Counted from the stretch's first letter, positions 17,509 to 26,572 are shown. The stretch is 64,000 nucleotides of DNA from Natronomonas moolapensis 8.8.11 (GCF_000591055.1 NC_020388.1:186001-250000), one strand, 5' to 3'. A program made the numbers and translations. The notes: generated from the sequence alone by a model not told the origin.

Positions 17509-17696
17509 TCGTTCGGGAGCGCCGGTCGGGAGCGGTGTGACGCCGACGGGCCGTGTCCGGTGACGGTCGGCGCGCGCGAGCGTCCGGACCGGCAGAATCG
17601 CCGGGTGTGTCCAGTACATTCGTGTGTATAGCTAGTGTACACGAGTGCGTCTCCGGGAGACACGCCGTGTCACACGGGAGCTATTCCCGAAACGCA

Positions 17697-17724
17697 GGCC
17701 ACAGAGTGGCCGTCCTAAACGGCC
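17697..17724 (+). other. Two mutually exclusive stem-loops
   Basis: GGCCAC (17697-17702) pairs with GTGGCC (17706-17711) around a 3-base loop; GGCCGT (17708-17713) pairs with ACGGCC (17719-17724) around a 5-base loop. The two stems share GGCC at 17708-17711, so only one can form at a time, an attenuator-like layout. It may instead be a 3' processing signal of the upstream gene. Confidence 0.45.
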
Positions 17725-17954
17725 AAATCGCCCGACTAGACCGTAACACACGAATGAAGTAGTCCGAGCAGACCGGCGTACGCGTATATATAGTCAAATA
17801 TTACGATATTAATTGAACATATACGTGCTATTCTACGTCGGAATAAAATATCATAGAAAATAATGGCTGATATGCGCGACATTTAACCTACACTCGGCCG
17901 GTGACGATCTACGAGACGCCGCCTCCCGGCGGTCTCACCGCCTGAAGCGTCGAT

Positions 17955-17966
17955 ACATATATATAT
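17955..17966 (+). promoter_or_regulatory. TATA element upstream of the lctP leader ORF
   Basis: The alternating AT run is centred about 27 bp before the ATG at 17988, so a leaderless transcript would begin on the short ORF rather than on the permease gene. Confidence 0.55.
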
Positions 17967-17987
17967 CACGTACGATACGCGACGGCT

Positions 17988-18071
17988 ATGACAGCGACAA
18001 GCCAGCCTGTCATGGAGGCACCGAAACCGGAGTCGGCCGTCGGCGCCGGCGGAGGTGGTCTCCGTGGTTAG
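17988..18071 (+). CDS. Short upstream ORF overlapping the first lctP start
   Basis: A 27-residue frame begins MTATSQPVMEAPKPES and ends in a Gly-rich tail with TAG at 18069-18071. Its ATG is placed by the TATA element for leaderless translation. Its end contains the Shine-Dalgarno GGAGGT (18051-18056) and overlaps the permease GTG at 18064 by eight bases in another frame, the geometry of translational coupling. The peptide itself resembles nothing known; the act of translation may be what matters. Confidence 0.45.
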   Translation: MTATSQPVMEAPKPESAVGAGGGGLRG

Positions 18072-19809
18072 CGCGGTCGAACTGCTGTTGGCCGCGGCAC
18101 CGCTTTTGATCGCCGGGGTACTGATGGTCGGGTTCCTGTGGTCGGCTACGCGGGCGATGCCGATCGCGTGGATCTCCGCGGTCGTGATCGGCTTCGCCGT
18201 GTGGGGGATGCCCGGCAACTGGGTCGCCGCCGCCTCGATAAACGGCGTCATCACGGCGTTGACGATCCTCTGGATCGTCTTCGGGGCGCTGTTGCTCCTG
18301 TACACGCTGCAGGAGGCCGGCGCCTTCGACCGGATCAACGAAGGATTCGCCGCCGTCTCGGACGACAGACGGGTCCAGATCGTCTTACTCGGGTTCTTCC
18401 TCGCGACGTTCATCGAGGGCGCGGCCGGGTTCGGCACGCCAGCCGCCGTCGTCGCCCCGCTGTTGCTCGCGCTCGGGTTCCCGGCGCTTGCGGCGGTCAT
18501 CGCCGCCATTATCGGCCACATCATCGCCGTCACCTACGGCGCGGTTGGAACGCCGATCATTATCGGAATTGAAAATCCTCTCGGCGTCTACGAGGAGGCG
18601 ATCACTGCCGGTGGTTACGCGAGCGTCACCGAGTTTTCGAACCAAGTCGCCGCGTGGGCGGCGACGTATCACGCGCTGATCGGCTTTATGATGCCGTTCA
18701 TCGGGGTCCTGATGATCGTGCACTTCTTCGGCGACGATGACACGGGATCACTCGGCCCCGCCCTGGAGGTTGCCCCGCTGTGTCTGTTCGCGGGAATCTC
18801 CTTTGCGATCCCCTACTGGGTGTCCGCGTGGTACATCACCGCCGAGTTCCCATCGCTCATCGGATCGATGGTCGGTGGTGCGATCACAGTTGGCGTGCTC
18901 CGTGCGGGCTATCTCCTGCCCGATTCCCACTGGGACTTCCCGCCGCGTTCGGAGTGGAAAGACCACTGGGTCGGCACTATTGAACCGGGATCAAGCAACG
19001 GCGGCCGGGCGGCGGCCGACGGCGGCACCCAGCAGATGTCACTGGCGAAGGCGTGGGTCCCATACATCCTCGTCGTCGTGTTGCTCGTCATCACGCGCGC
19101 AGTTGGCCCGGTCAGCAGCGCGATCGGCAACGCCGACTACGGCGTCGAGGTCGGCAACTTCACCATCGGTATCGTCCTCGGATGGAGCAACATCCTCGGG
19201 ACGGAGATCAGTAACTCAATCGCCTGGATGAGCGTCCCCGGCTTCTGGCTCATCGTGCCCGCGCTCCTGTCGATTCCGATCTTCGGCATGAGCGGGGGAG
19301 AGTTCAAATCGGCGCTCAGCGAGACCGCGAGCAAACTCGTCTCACCGTTCATCGCGTTGATATTCGTCATCGCGATGGTGCAGGTGATGTTGCAGTCCGC
19401 GGTCGCGCCGACAGGCATCGACCTCGGCATGATCCAGGCGCTCGCACAGGCGACGGCTAACGCGCTCGGCCCGGCGTACCCGTTCGTCGCTGCCCTCATC
19501 GGCGCGCTCGGCGCTGCAATGGCCGGGTCGAACACCGTCTCGAATATCACGTTCGGCGGCTTCCAGTTCGAGGCCGCACAACAACTCGGACTGCCGACGC
19601 AGCTCATCGTCGGTGCGCAGGCGGTCGGCGGCGCAATCGGGAACCTCATCGCCATCCACAACGTCGTCGCCGCGCTGGCGACCGTCGGTCTCGTCGGTCA
19701 GGAGGGCCGCGTCATGCGGCTCAACCTCCTTCCGCTGCTCTACTACTCGATCGGCGTCGGTCTCCTCGCGATGCTGTTCAGCTACGTCCTCTTCCCCGGA
19801 CTGTTCTGA
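18064..19809 (+). CDS. lctP: L-lactate permease family transporter (first copy)
   Basis: 581 residues with 12 or more transmembrane helices and the LctP hallmark FIEGAAGFGTPAAVVAPLL near residue 120, plus ALGAAMAGSNTVSNITFGGF and AIGNLIAIHNVVAALATVGL near the C-terminus. It should import lactate or glycolate with cations. Start: GTG 18064 is seven bases after GGAGGT (18051-18056); GTG 18055 is in frame but overlaps that site. Alignment with the second copy at 20695 supports a start close to here. The stop is followed by a convergent regulator gene. Confidence 0.92.
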   Translation: MVSAVELLLAAAPLLIAGVLMVGFLWSATRAMPIAWISAVVIGFAVWGMPGNWVAAASINGVITALTILWIVFGALLLLYTLQEAGAFDRINEGFAAVSDDRRVQIVLLGFFLATFIEGAAGFGTPAAVVAPLLLALGFPALAAVIAAIIGHIIAVTYGAVGTPIIIGIENPLGVYEEAITAGGYASVTEFSNQVAAWAATYHALIGFMMPFIGVLMIVHFFGDDDTGSLGPALEVAPLCLFAGISFAIPYWVSAWYITAEFPSLIGSMVGGAITVGVLRAGYLLPDSHWDFPPRSEWKDHWVGTIEPGSSNGGRAAADGGTQQMSLAKAWVPYILVVVLLVITRAVGPVSSAIGNADYGVEVGNFTIGIVLGWSNILGTEISNSIAWMSVPGFWLIVPALLSIPIFGMSGGEFKSALSETASKLVSPFIALIFVIAMVQVMLQSAVAPTGIDLGMIQALAQATANALGPAYPFVAALIGALGAAMAGSNTVSNITFGGFQFEAAQQLGLPTQLIVGAQAVGGAIGNLIAIHNVVAALATVGLVGQEGRVMRLNLLPLLYYSIGVGLLAMLFSYVLFPGLF

Positions 19810-19911
19810 ACGGGGCCGGCAGCCTTCGTGCGTGTTATTTTATATACTTCGGACAGCGGCGGCTGGCGGTCCGTGACAATCAAAACGTCCGCTAGTCGAC
19901 CGGGACGGGTC

Positions 19912-20514
19912 TCAGCCCAGCGTCGGCGTGAACCGATCGCCACCGAGGAACTTCCAGAGGTGGCCGCGCTCCTCCGGCGGGTCGACGGCCGGAAGTTCCT
20001 TCAATGCGGGTTGGATCGCGTTCCACCACCCATCGGGCGTCTCGAACTTCGCCGGGTACTTCGGGTAGACGTCGTCGAGAAAGTCCGACTTCGTCGCGCT
20101 CGGGTGACTCGTGAGATACTCGTAGGCGGCCGCGAGGGCCTCCCGGCGGGCGTCGAGGGTCCGACCCGATCCCGGGAGGTCCGCCGCCCGGATCGCCTGT
20201 TCGGCCTCCGAGGAGTGGTCGGTCCGATCTGCGTCCGCCTCGGCGGCCGTCCGTCCGGGGTCGACGGCGGGGATCGGCCGCCACCACACCCGGCTGCGTG
20301 CGCCGATCTTGCGGGTTTCGAGCCGGCCCGCCTCGACGAGTGTGTTGAGTTTGTTGTGCGCCGTTCGCCGCGAACAATCGAGCGCCTCCATGATATCGGC
20401 GGCGGTGAGCGGGCGTGCGACGTCCTCGCGTGCGTCGAACGCCTCGAGCGCGGCTTCGGGCGGAATCCGATCCGTGAACTCACCCTTCGCGTTTCGTTCG
20501 CGCTCGGATGCCAT
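19912..20514 (-). CDS. Winged-helix regulator between two lactate permeases
   Basis: 200 residues from ATG 20512-20514. An N-terminal winged helix (about 20-75: LTAADIMEALDCSRRTAHNK, then LVEAGRLETRKIGARSRVWW) is followed by a charged linker and a second conserved block (about 125-195: REALAAAYEYLTSHPSATKS, then DGWWNAIQPALKELPAV). Two earlier in-frame starts exist (ATG 20518-20520 and GTG 20524-20526); the TATA-like GATTATACC on the minus strand near 20536-20544 fits a leaderless start at 20514. Lying between the two permeases and divergent from the second, it is the obvious candidate to control them. Confidence 0.75.
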   Translation of the reverse strand: MASERERNAKGEFTDRIPPEAALEAFDAREDVARPLTAADIMEALDCSRRTAHNKLNTLVEAGRLETRKIGARSRVWWRPIPAVDPGRTAAEADADRTDHSSEAEQAIRAADLPGSGRTLDARREALAAAYEYLTSHPSATKSDFLDDVYPKYPAKFETPDGWWNAIQPALKELPAVDPPEERGHLWKFLGGDRFTPTLG

Positions 20515-20577
20515 AGCCATTGACACGGACGGGTATGGTATAATCTCTTTGTCCGGGGTGAGCGCCGTTCCCCGGTA

Positions 20578-20585
20578 CTTATAAT
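20578..20585 (+). promoter_or_regulatory. TATA element upstream of the second lctP leader ORF
   Basis: CTTATAAT is centred about 34 bp before the ATG at 20616. It shares a compact divergent region with the regulator's own promoter. Confidence 0.45.
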
Positions 20586-20615
20586 CGTGGGACGCGCACA
20601 GACAGACGGTAGCAG

Positions 20616-20687
20616 ATGAGCGAGAGGCAACGCCGACGGTCGAGAAGCGACGAACGGCTGTCGATCCTTGCCGGTCACGACGCGTGA
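20616..20687 (+). CDS. Short upstream ORF before the second lctP
   Basis: A 23-residue, strongly basic frame, MSERQRRRSRSDERLSILAG and three more residues, ends in TGA at 20685-20687, seven bases before the permease ATG (20695). A GAGGGGGT run covers the gap. It has no sequence similarity to the short ORF before the first permease, but its position and spacing are alike. It may be a leader that couples translation to the permease, or a chance frame. Confidence 0.4.
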   Translation: MSERQRRRSRSDERLSILAGHDA

Positions 20688-20694
20688 GGGGGTC

Positions 20695-22473
20695 ATGACG
20701 AGCCCCGCGTTCGAGGTATTCTTCGCGGCGTTGCCGCTTTTCGTCGTCGGCGTGCTCCTCGTCGGCCTGTTGTGGCCAGCGGCGCGGGTGATGCCGATCG
20801 CGTGGCTCGTCGCCTGTGCTGTCGGGTTCTTCGTCTGGGGGATGCCCCCGGCGTGGCTGTTGGCCGCCACCATCGAGGGCGTCATCACCGCGGTTCAGAT
20901 CCTCTTTATCGTCTTCGCGGCGCTCGTGTTGTTGTACACGATGCTCCGATCCGGGGCGTTCGACACGCTCAACCGCAACTTCGCCGAGATCAGCGAGGAC
21001 CGCCGGGTACAGGTCGTGTTGGTCGCTTTCTTTCTCGCGACGTTCATCGAGGGTGCGGCCGGCTTCGGCACGCCCGCGGCAGTCGTCGCCCCCCTGCTTT
21101 TGGGGCTCGGGTTCCCGGCGCTCGCGGCAGTCGTCGTCGCACTAATCGGCCACGTCATCGCCGTCACCTACGGCGCGGTCGGGACCCCGATTCTCGTCGG
21201 CATCGGTGAACCGATGTCGAGTGTGTCCGGAATCCGTACGGCGATCGAGGCGAACGGGATGACGACGACGGAGTTCGCCGTCGAGGTCGCCACGTGGGCG
21301 GCGACGTATCACGTTCTCGTCGGGGTCGTGATGCCGCTTTTCGCGGTCGGAATGGTGGTCTACTTTTTCGGCGGGGAGGAGCGCTCGCTCCAGCCCGCCT
21401 GGGAGGTCGCTCCGCTGTGTCTGGTCTCGGGGGTCGCGTTCGCGATCCCCTACTGGCTCGCCGCGCGCGTCAGCGCCGCGTTTCCGGCCCTCCTCGGGTC
21501 CATGCTCGGCGGCGCGGTCGTCATCGCGGCGCTCAGGGCGGGCTACTTCGAGCCGGAAACCCACTGGGAGTTCCCACCCGAGTCGGAGTGGCCGGATCAC
21601 TGGGTCGGCACGATCCGCCCCGCGGACGCCAGAGGGGTCATTCCGAACGAGTACACGATATCACCGCTTCGAGCTTGGACGCCCTACGTGTTATTGATCC
21701 TCTCGCTCGTCATCACACGGAGTGTCGCGCCGATTTCGCGGTTTCTTCAGGGCGAAACGATCCGCCCCCTCGGTACCGAGATATCCCTGCGGTTCGGAAC
21801 GATCACGACCGAGGTCGGGGCGTTCACGCTCGGGCTGTTCGGCTTCGAGTGGACTTCGATACTCGGGACGGAGATCGGAAACGGCGTCGGGGTCGCATAT
21901 CTTCCGGGGACGTGGCTTCTGGTGAGCGCGGTCGTCGCGATCCCGCTGTTCGAAATGTCGCGAGGGCAGGTCGCCGAAGCCTGGCGGGAGGCCTGTTTGA
22001 ACCTCCGGTCGCCGCTCGTCGCGTTGGTGTTCGTGTTGGCGATGGCGCACGTCATGTTACAGTCCGGGGCGCACGCTGTGGGGCTCGACAGCATGATCGT
22101 CGTACTCGCGACCGCTACAGCCGACGCCGTCGGGCCGGCGTACCCGTTCGTCGCCGCCCTCATCGGCGCGCTCGGCGCGGCGTTGATGGGTTCGAACACC
22201 GTCTCGAACATCACGTTCGGGACGTTCCAGTTCGTCGCGGCCGAGAGCGTCGGCGTCCCGAGGACGCTCATCGTCGGTGCACAGGCGGTCGGCGGCGCCA
22301 TCGGGAACCTCGTCGCCATCCACAACGTCGTCGCCGCGCTGGCGACCGTCGGCCTCGTCGGTCAGGAGGGCCGCGTCATGCGGCTCAACCTCCTCCCGTT
22401 GCTTTATTACTCCGCCGGCGTCGGTCTCCTCGCGATGCTGTTCAGCTACGTCCTCTTTGCCGGACTGTTCTGA
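20695..22473 (+). CDS. lctP: L-lactate permease family transporter (second copy)
   Basis: 592 residues, clearly paralogous to the first copy: FIEGAAGFGTPAAVVAPLLL, ALGAALMGSNTVSNITFGTF and the same last 60 residues with only a few changes. The N-terminus MTSPAFEVFFAALPLFVVGV aligns with the first copy. The third quarter, around RFLQGETIRPLGTEISL, is the most divergent and longest part. Gene duplication with later divergence of substrate or regulation is likely. It is transcribed away from the regulator and ends 75 bp before the GCS2-family gene. Confidence 0.92.
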   Translation: MTSPAFEVFFAALPLFVVGVLLVGLLWPAARVMPIAWLVACAVGFFVWGMPPAWLLAATIEGVITAVQILFIVFAALVLLYTMLRSGAFDTLNRNFAEISEDRRVQVVLVAFFLATFIEGAAGFGTPAAVVAPLLLGLGFPALAAVVVALIGHVIAVTYGAVGTPILVGIGEPMSSVSGIRTAIEANGMTTTEFAVEVATWAATYHVLVGVVMPLFAVGMVVYFFGGEERSLQPAWEVAPLCLVSGVAFAIPYWLAARVSAAFPALLGSMLGGAVVIAALRAGYFEPETHWEFPPESEWPDHWVGTIRPADARGVIPNEYTISPLRAWTPYVLLILSLVITRSVAPISRFLQGETIRPLGTEISLRFGTITTEVGAFTLGLFGFEWTSILGTEIGNGVGVAYLPGTWLLVSAVVAIPLFEMSRGQVAEAWREACLNLRSPLVALVFVLAMAHVMLQSGAHAVGLDSMIVVLATATADAVGPAYPFVAALIGALGAALMGSNTVSNITFGTFQFVAAESVGVPRTLIVGAQAVGGAIGNLVAIHNVVAALATVGLVGQEGRVMRLNLLPLLYYSAGVGLLAMLFSYVLFAGLF

Positions 22474-22548
22474 ACAGGACCGACGCCGAACCGATCCCCA
22501 GCGCGTAGAGCCACACGTTTCAAATCCCTGCCGAGCACAGGGGCGTGT

Positions 22549-24054
22549 ATGTCCGCTTCCGAACTCGCGGCGCAGGTCACGGCGGCGCTGGAGATCGACG
22601 GCGAGGCGTTCGCGTCGCGGGTCGAAGCCGAGACAGAGACGCTGCGCTCGGAGCTCGATGACGGGACGTTCAACAACCCTCAGGCGATCGTCGGCCTGGA
22701 GTACGAGTTCTACGCCGTCGACGCCGAGACGGACGCGTTGATGCGGGTCCCGCGCCGACTGCTCGAGTATATCGGCTTCGAGAAGGAACTCGGCCTGCAC
22801 AACGCCGAACTCTCGACGACACCGCAACCGCTCTCGACGTACGGGCTCCGCGCCCAGGAGTCCGAGCTACAGGCGAAGCTCGCGGCGGCGAGAACGGAGG
22901 TCGCCCGCGAGGGGATGGCCCTCGTCAGCGACGGGCTCTGGACGGTGCCGCCGATCGGCGAAACGGCCTCGGAGTATCTCACGAACAGCATCGAACAGGA
23001 CGGGATGCGGATGGCGACGAACATGTCTCGGGCGGTTCGGTACCACGCGATGGCCAACACCGACTACGCCGCGGAGCTACAACTCGACGCGCCGCACGTC
23101 TCGCTGTCGGCCGACACGGTGATGCCCGAGAGCCTCATCACCTCCATCCAGCCCCACTACCAGGTCCCACACGCCCACGACCTGCCGGAACGCTTCCGGT
23201 ATGCGCTTCGGATCGCTGGGCCACTGCTCGCCGTTTCGGTCAACTCGCCGTTTTTCCCGCCGGACCTCTACGACGCCGATGGCGAAACGGTGTTATCGGA
23301 GTGTTGGATGGAAAACCGGATCCCGGTCTTCGAGTCGGTGCTCAACCCCGAAGACAGCCGGAAGGTGGCCTTTCCCGAGGACGTCGACAGCCTCGACGAC
23401 GCCGTCGATCGGATCGCAAGCGACGAGACGGTCGTCCCCGCCGAGATCGACTCGAAGGGCCGATTCGACGACGCGTTCGCACACTTTCGGCACAAACACG
23501 GCAGCTTCTGGCGGTGGGTTCGCCCGGTCTTCGGGGGGGCGACAAAAAAGAGCGCGAACGCGCGCATCGAGTTTCGGCCGCTGCCGGGACAGCCGACCGT
23601 TCAGGGGACGGTTTCTCTTTTGGCCGTCTTCGCCGGGCTTCTCCAGAGCCTCCCGCGCCGCGAACACCCCGTGTACCACCAATCGTGGGAGACGGCGGAG
23701 GAGAACTTCTACGCCGCCGTTCGGGACGGCCTCGACGCCGAGTTGAACTGGGTGACTGCCGACGGGACGGAGACCACGGACACAGAGGAGCTGTACGCCG
23801 AACTGTTCGAACTCGCCCGGGACGGCCTCGAGCTACGCGGTCTCCGTGCCGAGGAGGCCAATCGGTACATCCAGCCCCTGCGGGCGCGAGTCGACCGGGG
23901 AATAACGCCCGCCCGGTGGAAACACGATCGGGTTGCCGAACGCGTCGCGGACGGGGAGCCGTTCGCGCAGGCGGTCTGGGGGATGCAGTCTGACTACATC
24001 GACGCCCAGGCGGAGACGCTCGTCGACGGGACGTTCCTCGAGTGGCTCGAGTGA
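22549..24054 (+). CDS. GCS2-family glutamate-cysteine-ligase-like enzyme
   Basis: 501 residues. The segment GLEYEFYAVDAETDALMRVP and later HNAELSTTPQPL, QLDAPHVSLSAD and ANARIEFRPLPGQPT are typical of carboxylate-amine ligases of the glutamate-cysteine ligase 2 group, which use ATP to join an amine to the gamma-carboxyl of glutamate. Haloarchaea make gamma-glutamylcysteine, so that product is possible, but this protein is long and a different amine is equally open. It follows the second permease without a clear terminator; any shared role is unknown. Confidence 0.7.
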   Translation: MSASELAAQVTAALEIDGEAFASRVEAETETLRSELDDGTFNNPQAIVGLEYEFYAVDAETDALMRVPRRLLEYIGFEKELGLHNAELSTTPQPLSTYGLRAQESELQAKLAAARTEVAREGMALVSDGLWTVPPIGETASEYLTNSIEQDGMRMATNMSRAVRYHAMANTDYAAELQLDAPHVSLSADTVMPESLITSIQPHYQVPHAHDLPERFRYALRIAGPLLAVSVNSPFFPPDLYDADGETVLSECWMENRIPVFESVLNPEDSRKVAFPEDVDSLDDAVDRIASDETVVPAEIDSKGRFDDAFAHFRHKHGSFWRWVRPVFGGATKKSANARIEFRPLPGQPTVQGTVSLLAVFAGLLQSLPRREHPVYHQSWETAEENFYAAVRDGLDAELNWVTADGTETTDTEELYAELFELARDGLELRGLRAEEANRYIQPLRARVDRGITPARWKHDRVAERVADGEPFAQAVWGMQSDYIDAQAETLVDGTFLEWLE

Positions 24055-24082
24055 CGGCGACCACGGGCGACGAGCGTGCCGC

Positions 24083-25111
24083 TCACTCGGAGGGGCTGAT
24101 CTCGGCGACTTCGAGCACCTCGCGGTAGCGATTGCGGATCGTGACTTCGCTGACGTTCGCCGTCTCGGAGATGGCGGCCTGTGTCAGCCCCTCGTTACGG
24201 AGCCGGGAGGCCGCATACAACGCGCTCGCGGCGATCCCGACGGGGCTCTTGCCGCTGTGGACCGCCGCCTCGACGGCGGTCTCTGCGAGGTCACGCGCCA
24301 GGCGCTCTGTCGCCTCCTCACAATCGAGTTCGGAGGCGAACCGGCCGAGGTACTCGTTGGGGTGTGCCGGTGGCGTCTCGAGGCCGAGCTCGCGGTCGAT
24401 GTAACGGTAGGCCCGCTTGATTTCGAGGTCGTCGACCCGGCTGACGGTCGCGATTTCGTCGATCGATCGGGCGACTCCATCGAGCCGCGAGGCGGCGTAC
24501 AGCGAGGCCGCCGCCATCCCCTCGATCGAGCGGCCGCGGAGGAGGTCCTCGTCGAGCGCGCGCCGGTAAATGACGCTTGCCGTCTCCCGGATCGGCTCCG
24601 GGAGGCCGAGCGCTGACGCCATCCGATCGATCTCGCCGAGGGCGTGTCTGAGGTTGCGGTCGTGGGCGTTCTCGGTCTTCGATCGCCGGTTCCAGGTTCG
24701 GAGCCGCTTGAGTTGACGGCGCTTCCGGCCGCCGAGGGCGTTGCCGTAGGCGTCGGTCTTGTCGAAGCCGATGGTCGTCGAGAGTCCCTTGTCGTGGAGC
24801 ATCTCTGTCATCGGCGCGCCGACGCGAGAGCGCTTGTCGCGCTCGGCGGCGTCGAAAGCGCGCCACTCGGGACCCGCATCGATCCGCTGGTCCTCGACAA
24901 CGAGCCCGCAGTCGGTACAGACGCGCTCGTCGGTGTCGGTGGCGGTCACGGACCCGCCGCACTCGGGACAGGCGTCGATATCGGCGTCGACGGACTCTGT
25001 GGTAGCGTCCTCAGTGCGGGAGCTGTTCTGTGATACCGCCGTTCGCGAGCCCCCCCGAGACTCGTCCGAGGAAGCCTCGCGGGGGCGGTCGACGGTGCGT
25101 TCGTTGCTCAT
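24083..25111 (-). CDS. tfb: Transcription initiation factor IIB
   Basis: 342 residues. After about 45 acidic, Ser/Thr-rich residues comes the zinc ribbon ACPECGGSVTA...VCTDCGLVVED, then the B-finger region (GPEWRAFDAAERDKRSRVGA) and two cyclin folds (about 140-240 and 245-335). It bridges TBP-bound promoter and RNA polymerase. Haloarchaea have many TFB paralogues that serve different gene sets, and which one this is cannot be told here. It is convergent with the GCS2-family gene, 28 bp between stops. Confidence 0.96.
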   Translation of the reverse strand: MSNERTVDRPREASSDESRGGSRTAVSQNSSRTEDATTESVDADIDACPECGGSVTATDTDERVCTDCGLVVEDQRIDAGPEWRAFDAAERDKRSRVGAPMTEMLHDKGLSTTIGFDKTDAYGNALGGRKRRQLKRLRTWNRRSKTENAHDRNLRHALGEIDRMASALGLPEPIRETASVIYRRALDEDLLRGRSIEGMAAASLYAASRLDGVARSIDEIATVSRVDDLEIKRAYRYIDRELGLETPPAHPNEYLGRFASELDCEEATERLARDLAETAVEAAVHSGKSPVGIAASALYAASRLRNEGLTQAAISETANVSEVTIRNRYREVLEVAEISPSE

Positions 25112-25259
25112 CGGCCACTCCCACCGACGTCCGTGGCAGGGAGCGCGCCGCCGGCCGATGGGGGTCGGTTCGGTTTGACGGGATAGGTGTTCGTCCGTAG
25201 CATATGTATCGAGTCAGTTCGGCGTCGAAGTCGATCGTACCGGGTAACTTTTCGTGTTC

Positions 25260-25271
25260 GATAATATTATC
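25260..25271. promoter_or_regulatory. Perfect 12-bp AT-rich palindrome upstream of tfb
   Basis: GATAATATTATC is a perfect palindrome about 150 bp upstream of the tfb start and 93 bp past the ilvA stop. It may be an operator for tfb or a chance result of the local AT-richness. Confidence 0.3.
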
Positions 25272-25292
25272 TCTTGGGGTGAGATGAAACCT

Positions 25293-25308
25293 TTTTTGTT
25301 TACAAAAA
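25293..25308 (-). terminator. T-rich hairpin, likely ilvA terminator
   Basis: TTTTTGT-TT-ACAAAAA forms a 7-bp stem about 55 bp after the ilvA stop codon. Read on the minus strand it is preceded and followed by T-rich sequence, as expected for archaeal termination. Confidence 0.5.
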
Positions 25309-25363
25309 CCTGTTTGCACTGGGGCTCGGGCGGGTGCTGTCGGGCCGACGGACCTGGGTGGCG

Positions 25364-26572
25364 TCAGGACAGGACCTCGACCACGTAGCCGTGCTCCTCG
25401 AGCGCGGCGAGCAACTCGGCGACGTGGTCGTGCCCGCGGGTCTCGAGGTCGAGTTCGACCTCCGCGGCGTTCATCGCGATGTCCTTCGAGGCCCGGTCGT
25501 GTTCGATCGCGTGGATGTTGGTCCGGTGGGCCGAGAGCAACTCGACGAGCTCTTCGAGCGCGCCGGGGCGGTCCTTCAGGACGGTCTTGACCCGCAGGAA
25601 CCGCCCCCGCTCGACGAGGCCGCGGGTGATGACCGTCGTAAGCACGTTGAGATCGATGTTGCCGCCACAGAGCGCGGGCACGATCGTCTCGCCGTCGTCG
25701 TACTCGAAGCGTTCTTCGGTGACGGCCGCCAGGGAGACGGCCCCCGCGCCCTCGACGAGCGTCTTCGAGCGCTCTAAAAGCGACGTGACGGCGTCGGCGA
25801 TCTCCGGGTCCGAGACGGTGACGACCTCGTCGACGCGCTCTTTGATCACTTCGAACGTCGCCTCGCCGACCTTCCGGGTCGCGATGCCGTCGGCGATCGT
25901 ATCGACCGACTCCCGCTGGAGTACCTCCCCCGCCGCGAGCGACCGAACCGCGCTTTCGGCTCCCTCCGCCTGGACGCCGACGACGCGGGCGTCGGTCAGT
26001 TCGGTGATCGCGGTCGCGATCCCGGCGATCAGCCCGCCACCGCCGATCGGGACGACGACGGTCTCCACCTCGGGGCACTGCTCTGCGATCTCGAGGCCGA
26101 TCGTCCCCTGGCCGGCCATCACCGCCGGATCGTCGAAGGCGTGGACGAACGTCCGCCCCGCCTCGCGTTCGATCTCGTGGGCGCGCTCGGCCGCAGCGTC
26201 GTAGTCGACCCCGTGGAGTTCGACCTCGGCGCCGTACGACCGGGTCGCGTCGATCTTCGAAATAGGGGCGTACTCCGGCATCACGATCGTCGCGTCGACG
26301 CCCGCCCGCGTCGCCGCGAGAGCAACGCCCTGGGCGTGGTTGCCGGCGCTGGCGGCGACGACCCCGGCCTCGCGTTCGGCCTCGTCCAACAGCGCGATCT
26401 TGTTCGTCGCGCCCCGGATCTTGAACGCCCCGGTCTGCTGGAGATGCTCCATCTTCAGTCGGACGTCCGCGCCCGTCCACTCGGAGAACGTCCGGGAGCG
26501 CTCGAGGGGCGTCTTCCGGGCCGTCTCCGCGACGCGTTCGGCCGCCGCCAGCACGTCTTCGAGTCGGATCAT
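25364..26572 (-). CDS. ilvA: Threonine ammonia-lyase (biosynthetic type with ACT domain)
   Basis: 402 residues. The PLP lysine lies in QQTGAFKIRGATNK, followed by SAGNHAQGVA and the phosphate loop VPIGGGGLIAGIA. A C-terminal ACT domain (about 325-402, FLRVKTVLKDRPGALEELVE) suggests feedback control, though by which ligand is not shown. The enzyme makes 2-oxobutanoate for isoleucine. ATG 26570-26572 was chosen; a TTG-initiated extension of 39 Gly/Pro/Arg-rich residues upstream is open but not protein-like. Confidence 0.92.
   Translation of the reverse strand: MIRLEDVLAAAERVAETARKTPLERSRTFSEWTGADVRLKMEHLQQTGAFKIRGATNKIALLDEAEREAGVVAASAGNHAQGVALAATRAGVDATIVMPEYAPISKIDATRSYGAEVELHGVDYDAAAERAHEIEREAGRTFVHAFDDPAVMAGQGTIGLEIAEQCPEVETVVVPIGGGGLIAGIATAITELTDARVVGVQAEGAESAVRSLAAGEVLQRESVDTIADGIATRKVGEATFEVIKERVDEVVTVSDPEIADAVTSLLERSKTLVEGAGAVSLAAVTEERFEYDDGETIVPALCGGNIDLNVLTTVITRGLVERGRFLRVKTVLKDRPGALEELVELLSAHRTNIHAIEHDRASKDIAMNAAEVELDLETRGHDHVAELLAALEEHGYVVEVLS

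Larger units (their letters stand above)
17509..17987. other. Intergenic region with stacked hairpins and an AT-rich island
   Basis: No gene is supported in this stretch. At 17697-17724 two hairpins compete for the same strand. From about 17780 to 17890 the sequence becomes AT-rich, which is exceptional in this window, with several TATA-like runs, the imperfect palindrome TCAAATATTACGATATTAATTGA core near 17794-17816, and a seven-codon frame ATGGCTGATATGCGCGAC before a TAA. It looks like a heavily regulated upstream region for the lactate permease. Confidence 0.5.
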
